The position numbers and the translations under genes are program-made. The notes under the pieces were generated by a model. The model made no database searches and had not been told where the DNA came from. It saw only the letters and a program-made list of their open reading frames with translations. A stretch of 7,372 nucleotides of DNA, taken from NCBI GenBank assembly GCA_025455225.1, contig JALOMY010000142.1, forward strand, positions 1 to 7,372. Direction: 5' to 3'. Of this stretch, positions 1 to 6,762 are shown one piece after another (the first letter of the stretch is position 1; each line of letters begins with the position of its first letter). This stretch comes from Cyclobacteriaceae bacterium (GTDB lineage: Bacteria > Bacteroidota > Bacteroidia > Cytophagales > Cyclobacteriaceae).

Positions 1-63
1 GATAAGGCCCAAGGCCAGGGCAACGAATTTCTTATTAATTACTCGCATCATATCTCTCATCAT
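1..63 (-). CDS. susD: SusD-like starch-binding outer-membrane lipoprotein, N-terminal fragment (runs off the left edge)
   Basis: Only the first 21 codons are in the window. They give four Met codons (at 63, 60, 51 and 48), a basic stretch (RVINKK) and the start of a hydrophobic segment (FVALALGLI), which is what the beginning of a lipoprotein signal peptide looks like. The lipobox would lie outside the window. The identity rests on position: the frame opens 6 bases after the stop of a susC gene, where Bacteroidota almost always carry susD, whose product forms the lid of the SusC transporter and binds the glycan at the cell surface. The start is uncertain, because the Met at 51 or 48 gives a more typical short n-region than the one at 63. 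No Shine-Dalgarno sequence is visible. No domain of the mature protein can be seen, so the family call is inferred from context. Confidence 0.72.
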   Translation of the reverse strand, partial: MMRDMMRVINKKFVALALGLI

Positions 64-69
64 TTTCAA

Positions 70-3000
70 TTATTTGAAACTAAGGTTAACACCAAAAGTT
101 AGTGACCGGGTTGTAAAGTAGGTGTTTCTTCTTTCAAGCCCTGGCGCCAAACTTGAGCTGAAGTTGTCGCCATTTTCAGAATCATTATATCGCACTTCAG
201 GATCGATACCGGTGTAATTGGTAATCGTGAACAAATTCTGTCCGGCAAAGTAAACACGTGCCCTCGAAAGGAAATTATTCTTCAACGGTATGTTATAACC
301 AAGAGAAAGGTTATCCAATCTTAAGAAGCTGGCATCTTCAACATACAGTGAGGAGAATGTAGGAGCTTGAGTAACAAAAGGGGTTTTATCTGTTACTACA
401 CTGTTCCACGTATTTGAGGAAGCATCCCGGTTTTCATAAAAACCACGGTATGAGTTATACAAATCATGACCCCAAACTCCGCGCAGGAAGAAATTCAGAT
501 CCCAGTTCTTGAAGGTAAATGTATTCAGAAAACCAAATTCACCGGTTGGAAGACCATTACCCACTACTTCAAATTCATCCGGGTCTGTTGTTGATAATAC
601 ATAACGACCATTCTCATCTACACCACGGTAAACAGGTCCGTACATGTTACCCAATGTTTCACCCACTTTGTTACGGATGATCTCGTTGTTGTTCTGACCC
701 GGTGAACCCGGTGTTGCCAAGCGTACTTCAGAGAATCCGAGTTCTCCAACGCTGAACGATTCAATCTGTGTGCGATCGTATATAGTAAAGTTCAAAGTCG
801 GTGTCCAGGACACAGGACCTAACTTTATATCGTTATAGGATGCAATGAATTCAAATCCGGCCGCTTTGAGGCTTCCAATGTTAGCCCAGGCAAAACCAGC
901 CACGTTACTAAGTGGCGAACCATCTTCAGCAGTTGCTCCAAATGGGTTCGGTGCACCTGAAGGGATACCGATTCCATATAACAGGTCATCAATATTCCGG
1001 GTATAGTACTCAACGGAACCAGTCAGCCTGTTGTTTAAGAAACCAAAATCAAAACCAATGTTAAGCTCTTTCTTGGTCTCCCATTTCAATGTAGGGTTAG
1101 GATCCCTGGCTTGACGCAAGGATACGTACGTATTGTTAGCCGTTAATGGATCACCATCGAAATCGATTATCTGGCCAGGAGCAAACGTAGCCAAAGCGAG
1201 GTTAGCTGCCGGAGGCAAGTTACCAGTTACACCATACGAAACTCTGAATTTCAAGTTGCTTACCGGTCCTAAATCAGCCAATTCAGTTAGTTGTACACCC
1301 AAACTGGCAGCCGGGAATAAACCGGTTTTTTCATCTTCACCAAATCCACTATAAGACTCGGAACGAACACTGGCGGACAGGAAATACGTATTGCTGTAAT
1401 TCAGGTTAACACGACCGAATGCAGAATTCAATACATTATCATTTTTGAATCCATATAAATCGGTAAGACTGGATGCAGCACGGTTGGAAGCAAATGCCAA
1501 CTGGTCGAAGCCGGTGTAGTCAAAAAGAAAGCGGTTTACCTGAACGCCAAAGCCTTCACTTTCCCTTTTCTGAGTTGCCATACCTACGAGGAATTCTCCG
1601 TTCAGTTTATCAAATGTACGGGTGTACTTCAATGTACCTTCTAATAACCGGTTAACATTGTCATAGGTTTCTCTGCGGGCAATACCATCACCTGCAATTC
1701 CACGCGCAAAATCTTGCTTGCTCCAAAACGAACCATTCAATCCGGTTTCACGATCCTCAGCATAGTTTGCAGCTAAGGTCAAACCGTCAATGATATCGAA
1801 TTCAACACGATAGTTTGCCAGTGAATTCTTGCGCTCGCCAACAAATTGCTGTTGGTTTGCCAACGCAACAGGGTTGTAAAAGTCAAACAAAGGACGCTGG
1901 AAATAACCACCGAATGGATCGTTGGGATTATCCACTGTTTCTGGGTCGAAAATCGGTGCCGTTGGATTGTAAATTACGGCATACCGGAAAGCAGCCATAT
2001 TAATGGATTGCTGATCGCGGTTGTTATAAGCTAAACTTACATCAAACCGTAACCGGCCATCCAGTGCTTGTTGATTTAGTTGCAAACGGGTATTAAGCCG
2101 TTGAAAATCTACACCTTTCACGATACCCTGGTTATCCCGGTAGTTAACCGCTGCACGGTAAGTTGTGTTTCCGCTTGCACCGGTCAATGAAATGTTCTGA
2201 GTAAAAGAAGTGGCGTTCTGTGTCAATTCTCCAAACCAATCGGTACTGGATCCGAAATCCTGACCACCCCGATTAACAAATTCTTCAGGGCCAAGAACAT
2301 CTATGGTGTTTGCAACCTGGTCAAATGTTACAAAGCCATTGTATTCCACATTGGCATACGAACCTCGGCCTGCTTTACCCGATTTGGTTGTTACCATAAT
2401 TACACCACTGGAACCACGGGCTCCATAGATCGCAGCAGCAGAACCATCCTTCAAAACGTCAATTGACTGAATGTCATTCGGATCAACGTTATCAAGCGAT
2501 GCACCTACCACACCGTCCAAAACGATCAACGGTTGTGTGTTAGCACCAAATGTGGAAATACCTCTCAAACGGAAGGTATATCCCTGGTTCGGGTCACCAC
2601 CCGGACGTACGATAGACAAACCGGCTACTTTACCCTGGATCAACTGACCCGGACTGGTAACGTTACCCTGGTTAAAATCTTTTTCTTTTAAACTGGCCAC
2701 CGCACTGGTGATCTCCTTCTTTTCCTGGGTACCGTAACCGGTAACCACAATTTCAGAAAGTGCTGTAACATCAGCTTGAAGGCTTATATCCACAACAGCA
2801 CGATTGCCTACCGAAACTTCCTGGGTTGCAAAACCCACGAAGGTGAACACAAGGGTAGCATTGTCACCAACACTGATAGTATAGTTACCATTAGCATCGG
2901 TGGCCGTACCATTTGTGGTTCCCTTTTCAAGAATATTAACTCCTGGAACAGGGCTGTTATCATCTGCGGATGTAACCTTACCGGTCACAGTTCGCTGCTG

Positions 3001-3075
3001 AGCAACAGCTACAAGGCATCCGAACATTAAAAGAACGGCAAGATACCTTCGCATTGACAGATAGAATTGAGTCAT
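70..3075 (-). CDS. susC: SusC/RagA-family TonB-dependent outer-membrane transporter
   Basis: This is the outer-membrane channel of a SusCD uptake complex, powered by TonB-ExbBD; the substrate here is probably maltodextrin. With the ATG at 3075 the product has 1001 residues, usual for the family. A signal peptide spans about 1-25 (basic MRRY, then LAVLLMFGCLVAVA, cleavage before QQ). A carboxypeptidase-regulatory-like beta-sandwich follows at about 28-105 (TVTGKV, PVPGVNILEKGTTNGT). The TonB-box-like EIVVTGYG is at about 108-115, and the plug at about 115-232 contains the SusC signature (LDGVVG at about 186, DVLKDGSAAAIYGARGSSGV at about 206-225). The rest is a 22-strand-type barrel with many aromatic residues, ending in a typical final strand (LTFGVNLSFK). 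The gene starts 31 bases after the lipoprotein stop and ends 6 bases before susD, so the three are probably co-transcribed. A Met at 3054 is an equally plausible start. A longer GTG start at 3126 would overlap the upstream gene and add a non-signal-like leader. Specificity is inferred from neighbours. Confidence 0.95.
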   Translation of the reverse strand: MTQFYLSMRRYLAVLLMFGCLVAVAQQRTVTGKVTSADDNSPVPGVNILEKGTTNGTATDANGNYTISVGDNATLVFTFVGFATQEVSVGNRAVVDISLQADVTALSEIVVTGYGTQEKKEITSAVASLKEKDFNQGNVTSPGQLIQGKVAGLSIVRPGGDPNQGYTFRLRGISTFGANTQPLIVLDGVVGASLDNVDPNDIQSIDVLKDGSAAAIYGARGSSGVIMVTTKSGKAGRGSYANVEYNGFVTFDQVANTIDVLGPEEFVNRGGQDFGSSTDWFGELTQNATSFTQNISLTGASGNTTYRAAVNYRDNQGIVKGVDFQRLNTRLQLNQQALDGRLRFDVSLAYNNRDQQSINMAAFRYAVIYNPTAPIFDPETVDNPNDPFGGYFQRPLFDFYNPVALANQQQFVGERKNSLANYRVEFDIIDGLTLAANYAEDRETGLNGSFWSKQDFARGIAGDGIARRETYDNVNRLLEGTLKYTRTFDKLNGEFLVGMATQKRESEGFGVQVNRFLFDYTGFDQLAFASNRAASSLTDLYGFKNDNVLNSAFGRVNLNYSNTYFLSASVRSESYSGFGEDEKTGLFPAASLGVQLTELADLGPVSNLKFRVSYGVTGNLPPAANLALATFAPGQIIDFDGDPLTANNTYVSLRQARDPNPTLKWETKKELNIGFDFGFLNNRLTGSVEYYTRNIDDLLYGIGIPSGAPNPFGATAEDGSPLSNVAGFAWANIGSLKAAGFEFIASYNDIKLGPVSWTPTLNFTIYDRTQIESFSVGELGFSEVRLATPGSPGQNNNEIIRNKVGETLGNMYGPVYRGVDENGRYVLSTTDPDEFEVVGNGLPTGEFGFLNTFTFKNWDLNFFLRGVWGHDLYNSYRGFYENRDASSNTWNSVVTDKTPFVTQAPTFSSLYVEDASFLRLDNLSLGYNIPLKNNFLSRARVYFAGQNLFTITNYTGIDPEVRYNDSENGDNFSSSLAPGLERRNTYFTTRSLTFGVNLSFK

Positions 3076-3106
3076 AATCGAATGGTTAAGATTAAGAGTT
3101 AGGTTA

Positions 3107-3802
3107 TTATTCGAATTTGTAAGCACCGTTGGTGACGTCCAGGGTGACTTTATACGTTCCAGCAGTTACCGGAATATTGGGTCCATCCTGGGTACCTGTT
3201 CCGGTTGGAAATGTATTGGCGCCCCAGTTAACTGACCAGCTATCGTTGGCCCTGAACTTAGCTTCACCGCCAGTTAGCGTAATACTGTTGATAATCCACA
3301 GGGCGGGGTTACCCGCATCTTGAGTCATATTGGTATCAGAATCCCAACCACCTGGTGTTGCGCTACCGATAATTCCAACTGAGTTAAAGTTGGCAATAAC
3401 CTTGAATTCTTTATAAGCTACAGATTCCATTCCTTCGGTGTCGCTGGCCAGAATGTTGAAGAAATAATCACCAGGAGCCAGGGTATTATCAAAAAGAACA
3501 TTAGTGGTGGTTGAAATTCCACTAACGTCAAAATCCCCTTCAGCAACGATCGTTGCAGAATCCGATTCCATGATAGAATAAGAGGCTGATGACAAGGGGG
3601 AACGGGAAAGTTCTTCTACGCCATCCTTAAATTCAACCACAAGGTTAAAATCATTCCCTTGCAGAACGAAATTCCCCGGGCTGACAATGTTAATTGTCGG
3701 GGCAGAATCGAAGACAATAGTGTCCGCATTGCCATTATCGCACGAATTCAGAACGGCTAATGCTACGACTACCAGGCTAAGTGAGTAAAAAAGTCGCTTC
3801 AT
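3107..3802 (-). CDS. SusE/SusF-like surface lipoprotein with one starch-binding-type domain
   Basis: The 231-residue product begins with a lipoprotein signal peptide (MKRLFYSLSLVVVALAVLNSC). The lipobox LNSC puts the lipidated Cys at 21, and the acidic CDNGNAD after it fits export to the outer-membrane surface in Bacteroidota. Residues about 32-138 look like an Ig/SusE-type beta-sandwich (APTINIVSP, then GDYFFNILASDTEG). Residues about 141-231 match the repeated carbohydrate-binding module of SusE and SusF: GIIGSATPGGWDSDTNM, ALWI, KFRANDSWSVNWG and a closing GTYKVTLDVTNGAYKF. The Trp residues there are the likely sugar-stacking positions. SusE and SusF are larger, with two and three such modules, so this is a minimal one-module version. 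The likely role is holding alpha-glucan at the surface next to SusCD; it would not be catalytic. The gene is the first of its unit and precedes susC, whereas susE and susF normally follow susD. Family membership is fairly sure; ligand identity is inferred. Confidence 0.87.
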   Translation of the reverse strand: MKRLFYSLSLVVVALAVLNSCDNGNADTIVFDSAPTINIVSPGNFVLQGNDFNLVVEFKDGVEELSRSPLSSASYSIMESDSATIVAEGDFDVSGISTTTNVLFDNTLAPGDYFFNILASDTEGMESVAYKEFKVIANFNSVGIIGSATPGGWDSDTNMTQDAGNPALWIINSITLTGGEAKFRANDSWSVNWGANTFPTGTGTQDGPNIPVTAGTYKVTLDVTNGAYKFE

Positions 3803-3832
3803 ACATTCAGGTTAATTGTTTGTAATAGATAA

Positions 3833-3855
3833 TTTACTGTTAATACTATAGTAAA
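3833..3855. other. Dyad-symmetric leader element upstream of the SusE/F-like gene
   Basis: TTTACT and AGTAAA form an inverted repeat with an 11-base loop. It overlaps a separate perfect 10-base palindrome, TACTATAGTA (3844-3853). It lies about 31-53 bases before the ATG at 3802, close to the transcription start expected from the predicted promoter. It could be a protein-binding site or a weak leader hairpin, but in such AT-rich DNA chance is a serious alternative. Confidence 0.22.
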
Positions 3856-3861
3856 CTGCCT

Positions 3862-3894
3862 TAAATATAGGTTTTTAGCCACCTTAGAAACAAT
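3862..3894 (-). promoter_or_regulatory. Candidate Bacteroidota housekeeping promoter for the lipoprotein-susC-susD unit
   Basis: Read on the minus strand, TATATTTA (3869-3862) matches the Bacteroidota -7 consensus TAnnTTTG in all but its last base. ATTG (3894-3891) lies 21 bases upstream, where the -33 TTTG-type element belongs. The predicted start of transcription is near 3855, giving a leader of roughly 50 bases. The leader just before the ATG is A/T-rich with no Shine-Dalgarno sequence, as is usual in this phylum. The prediction comes from consensus matching only. Confidence 0.4.
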
Positions 3895-3936
3895 TAAAAC
3901 AAGCGAAATTTCACAATATTTTTTTTGGAATCGGTC

Positions 3937-3952
3937 TCGCAATCGTTTGCGA
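3937..3952. promoter_or_regulatory. LacI-family-type operator palindrome
   Basis: The 16-mer TCGCAATCGTTTGCGA consists of perfect TCGCAA/TTGCGA arms around a 4-base centre. It is GC-rich for its AT-rich surroundings and has the GCAA-N4-TTGC form typical of LacI/PurR-family operators. It lies 42 bases upstream of the predicted -33 element and 134 bases before the start of the SusE/F-like gene. That position fits an activator, or a repressor acting by looping or at a second site. A LacI-family regulator responding to maltose would make sense for this locus, but none is in the window. Read as RNA it would be a short hairpin followed by A-rich rather than U-rich sequence, so it is not a good terminator. 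Confidence 0.55.
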
Positions 3953-4072
3953 TAATTTAATCTTGGGAGATATGAAAGTCAGCCTAAAATTGTTGATTGG
4001 GTGACCATTTTAAGAACTTCCTGAGATTGGAATACTAAACAAAATAGTGTTGAAGCTCAGCTGACTTAAAAT
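3953..4072. other. Intergenic stretch with no recognisable feature
   Basis: I translated the minus strand between the sorting-tail stop of the decayed gene and the operator-like palindrome and looked for repeats. All I found was an 8-base inverted repeat (3976-3983 with 4060-4067, 76 bases apart), which may be chance. I see no convincing GC-rich stem followed by a T-run, so it is unclear where transcription from the phosphorylase unit ends. Confidence 0.5.
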
Positions 4073-4454
4073 TTATAATTGAATGAATTTCCTCGACATA
4101 AACTTTTTACCAGATTGAATTAGAAAAATACAGGTACCCACTTGTAATTGAAGGAGATCGAAATTATTCCTCATATAAGTTGACAGTAGGTATGGTAATC
4201 GTATCTAATACCTGAATACAACGCAACTTCAGAAAAAATAAAAGTACCCTTATTGCGGAACAACTTACATGGATTGGCTGATACAAAAAAGTCATCATCG
4301 CCATCGATATCGTAATCGGCAATAGCTACGCCACGGGCATTGGTTGCTTCAAAGAATAACGGATCATTTGAACGGATCTCGACAAAGGATGCCGGTTTTG
4401 CAAAGGTTACTACTACTGAAAAAAAATCAGGTAAACTACCTGAAGCTTAATCAT
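4073..4454 (-). pseudogene. Decayed gene for a secreted FG-GAP/CRTAC1-type repeat protein with a T9SS sorting tail
   Basis: The ATG at 4454 overlaps the GH65 stop as ATGA. It opens a frame MIKLQVVYLIFFQ that stops at once. Adding one base to the T8 run (4419-4426) turns this into a proper signal peptide, MIKLQVVYLIFFSVVVTFAK, and leads into a 94-codon frame ending at 4171. That frame carries RGVAIADYDIDGDDDFF, whose D-x-D-x-D-G-x-x-x-D spacing resembles FG-GAP/VCBS calcium-binding loops, then KLFRNKGTFIFSEVA, the usual continuation in CRTAC1/UnbV-type propeller proteins. After another frame change, a frame ending at 4073 reads NNFDLLQLQVGT, then SGKKFMSRKFIQL, which strongly resembles the end of a T9SS type A sorting domain. 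Both ends of one secreted protein thus survive, while the several hundred residues of further repeats normal for the family are gone. I infer an internal deletion plus at least one frameshift. The intact ancestor would have been a secreted or surface protein translationally coupled to the phosphorylase gene. A sequencing error could explain the T-run break but not the missing middle. Confidence 0.72.
4419..4426. repeat. Homopolymer run (T8 on the minus strand) at the frameshift point
   Basis: Eight A on the plus strand (T8 in the coding sense) sit inside the signal-peptide codons of the decayed gene. A ninth T would join the start codon to the FG-GAP frame, so this run is the exact place of the first break. 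It may be a slippage-prone site, a fixed deletion or a sequencing artefact. Confidence 0.6.
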
Positions 4455-6757
4455 AACGATTCTTCAATAACCTGATTGGTTGTTAGTGTATACGATTTAC
4501 CCCGTAAGTTGATCGATAATGATTCACCTTCCATCAATATTGCCTCAACACCTTTACGACTGACTTTGATTTTCAGTACTCGCTGCCTGAATTCAATTCG
4601 GAACGAGTAGGATTGCCATTGTTTTGGTATAAAGGGGCTCAGGTGCAATTCTCCGTCTTTAACCCGTAAACCGGCAAAGCCTTTAATTACACTTAGCCAG
4701 GTTCCAGCCATACTGGTAATATGGCAACCGTCTTCTGTATCGTTATTGTAATCATCAAGGTCCAACCGGGCCGTACGCAAATACATTTCATAGGCTTTTT
4801 CTTCATAACCGAGACGGGCAGCTAAAATGGAATGTACGCATGGAGATAAGGAAGATTCATGAACTGTCATGGGTTCATAAAAATCAAAGTTTCGCCTGAT
4901 GGTATCAATGTCGAAATGATCTTCAAAAAAGTATAATCCCTGCAAGACGTCAGCCTGTTTTATGAAGCATGAACGAAGAATACGATCCCAAGACCACTTC
5001 TGATTAAGCGGACGATCTTCCTTTCTTAATTCCTTAACGGTAAGTAATTGTTTATCCAAAAAGCCATCCTGCTGAAGATAGACTCCGCGTGACTTGTCTT
5101 CGGGGAAATACATGTTTTCAGCAATTTTCTTCCATTCCAGTGGTTCCTGTTCTTTGAAGGTGATTCGGCCACTGAGTGACTTATACTTTTCCGGATTTTT
5201 GGATTTCACATAGTTAATGGCCTGGCGGGTGTAGTTCAACGTCCATGTGGCAATATAATTTGTATACCAGTTGTTGTTTACATTATTCTCATACTCGTTC
5301 GGTCCGGTTACACCCAGCATAACAAACTTTTTCTTATCATCCGACCAGTTTATTCGTTGGGCCCAGAAACGGGAAATGCCAATTAAAACCTCAAGGCCGA
5401 AATCAACCAGGTATTCTTCATCACCGGTATACCGTATGTAATCAAAAATAGCGTAGGCAATGGCACCATTGCGGTGGATTTCTTCAAAGGTGATCTCCCA
5501 TTCATTATGGCATTCTTCTCCGTTAATGGTAACCATGGGGTAAAGCGCAGCACCCTCTTTAAATCCTAACTTCTCGGCATTTTCGATTGCCCTTGCCAGG
5601 TGCTTATACCGATACACCAATAAATTACGTGCTACTTTCTGTTCTGATGTTCCAAGATAGAATGGCAAGCAATAAGCTTCCGTATCCCAATACGTGCTTC
5701 CACCATATTTTTCTCCGGTAAAGCCCTTGGGTCCGATGTTCAGGCGTTCATCCTCCCCTGTATAAGTTTGAGTCAACTGAAAGATGTTAAACCGAATACC
5801 CTGTTGTGCAGCCACATCGCCATCGATGGTAATATCGCACTCATTCCATTTATGCTCCCATACTTTCGAATGATCGGCATACAGCTGATCAAATCCGGTA
5901 GTCATAGTATCTTCGAGCAATGACTTACAGTGATCCACTATTTTCTCCTTGGGATGATTCTCAGAAGATAAAACAGCTGCGTACTTATAAATCACAAGTT
6001 GTTTACCCTGATTCAGATTTAGTTCTACGGAGTTACTTGCATATTTTTCGCGCAAGCCCGTTGTGACTTTAATATCCGTTTCTTTTCCTTCTTCCTGGAT
6101 GCTGTATCGAATACCCGTACATACATGGAAGAACGTTTTCTTGGTTTGCGCAGTCACTATACACTCCCCTTCCACGGAATGTTTATGCACTTCATCCCAG
6201 AATTTTTCATCGTAATTGGAATCCATGTTCCTTACATCGGCATCCACATCCAAGAGGATGCTTGCCGGTGAAGAGAAATTTACCGGTGTTATTGAATAGC
6301 GAATCGCTCCCAGTTCACCCTTCGCCATGCTGCAAAACCGTTTCGATTCAATCTGAACCTGTTTTCCATCTGGGAAAGTGGCTGTGAAAGACCGGGATAA
6401 TAATCCCGTTTGCATATCTAAGACGCGTTTGAACTGATCAACTTTGCATTTGGCCAGGTCCAATTCCTGACCGGCAACCGTTACCCTAATGCCAATCCAA
6501 CTCGGGGCATTAAGTACCTTTGCAAAGTATTCGGGATATCCGTTCTTCCACCATCCTACGCGCGTCTTGTCCGGATAATAAACGCCTGCCACATAACTTC
6601 CCTGGAGTGTTTCTCCGCTGTAGGTCTCTTCAAAATTGGCACGCTGCCCCATGCGGCCATTGCCAATACTGAATACACTTTCAGCAATTTTATTATGGTG
6701 TGGATTAAATCCTTCTTCAATGATATGCCATGGATGATGCTTAAAACAATCCTTCAT
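4451..6757 (-). CDS. mapA: Maltose phosphorylase (glycoside hydrolase family 65)
   Basis: A cytoplasmic enzyme that splits maltose with inorganic phosphate into glucose and beta-D-glucose 1-phosphate, with inversion. The 768 residues match the usual length of family members. The N-terminal beta-sandwich is about 10-260 (HNKIAESVFSIGNGRMGQRA), the (alpha/alpha)6 barrel about 315-690 and the small C-terminal beta domain about 695-745. The general acid is Glu488 in GVTGPNEYENNVNNNWYTN, the form of this motif found in maltose phosphorylases rather than trehalose or kojibiose phosphorylases. Other family landmarks are GPKGFTGEKYGG with TYWDTE (Trp357-Asp358), HNEWEITFEEIHRNGAIAYA, the Lys600-Gln601 pair in IKQADVL, and the phosphate-binding loop GCHITSMAGTW with His679. 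There is no signal peptide. The gene starts 5 bases after the pgmB stop, so the two are surely co-transcribed, and its product is the substrate of pgmB. Its stop overlaps the ATG of the decayed gene. Another alpha-glucobiose as substrate is possible but less likely. Confidence 0.95.
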   Translation of the reverse strand: MKDCFKHHPWHIIEEGFNPHHNKIAESVFSIGNGRMGQRANFEETYSGETLQGSYVAGVYYPDKTRVGWWKNGYPEYFAKVLNAPSWIGIRVTVAGQELDLAKCKVDQFKRVLDMQTGLLSRSFTATFPDGKQVQIESKRFCSMAKGELGAIRYSITPVNFSSPASILLDVDADVRNMDSNYDEKFWDEVHKHSVEGECIVTAQTKKTFFHVCTGIRYSIQEEGKETDIKVTTGLREKYASNSVELNLNQGKQLVIYKYAAVLSSENHPKEKIVDHCKSLLEDTMTTGFDQLYADHSKVWEHKWNECDITIDGDVAAQQGIRFNIFQLTQTYTGEDERLNIGPKGFTGEKYGGSTYWDTEAYCLPFYLGTSEQKVARNLLVYRYKHLARAIENAEKLGFKEGAALYPMVTINGEECHNEWEITFEEIHRNGAIAYAIFDYIRYTGDEEYLVDFGLEVLIGISRFWAQRINWSDDKKKFVMLGVTGPNEYENNVNNNWYTNYIATWTLNYTRQAINYVKSKNPEKYKSLSGRITFKEQEPLEWKKIAENMYFPEDKSRGVYLQQDGFLDKQLLTVKELRKEDRPLNQKWSWDRILRSCFIKQADVLQGLYFFEDHFDIDTIRRNFDFYEPMTVHESSLSPCVHSILAARLGYEEKAYEMYLRTARLDLDDYNNDTEDGCHITSMAGTWLSVIKGFAGLRVKDGELHLSPFIPKQWQSYSFRIEFRQRVLKIKVSRKGVEAILMEGESLSINLRGKSYTLTTNQVIEESL

Positions 6758-6762
6758 AGGTA

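Noticed and set aside
825..3030. Several plus-strand open frames of 60-84 codons opposite susC
   Set aside because: They have no recognisable domains, no leaders and unlikely composition. They are shadows of the long minus-strand gene.
3076..3126. A GTG-initiated N-terminal extension of the SusC protein by 17 residues
   Set aside because: It would overlap the end of the SusE/F-like gene and places an Asn/Leu-rich stretch before a good signal peptide. The ATG at 3075 or 3054 gives a normal export signal.
3917..3960. The operator-like palindrome next to a homopolymer run, considered as a rho-independent terminator
   Set aside because: In the direction of transcription the stem is short and is followed by an A-run on the minus strand, not a T-run. 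The 4-base spacer and GCAA/TTGC arms fit a protein-binding site better.
3976..4067. Inverted repeat AAGTCAGC/GCTGACTT with arms 76 bases apart
   Set aside because: It is only 8 bases, widely spaced and in non-coding DNA. There is no mobile-element gene, target duplication or promoter arrangement to give it meaning.
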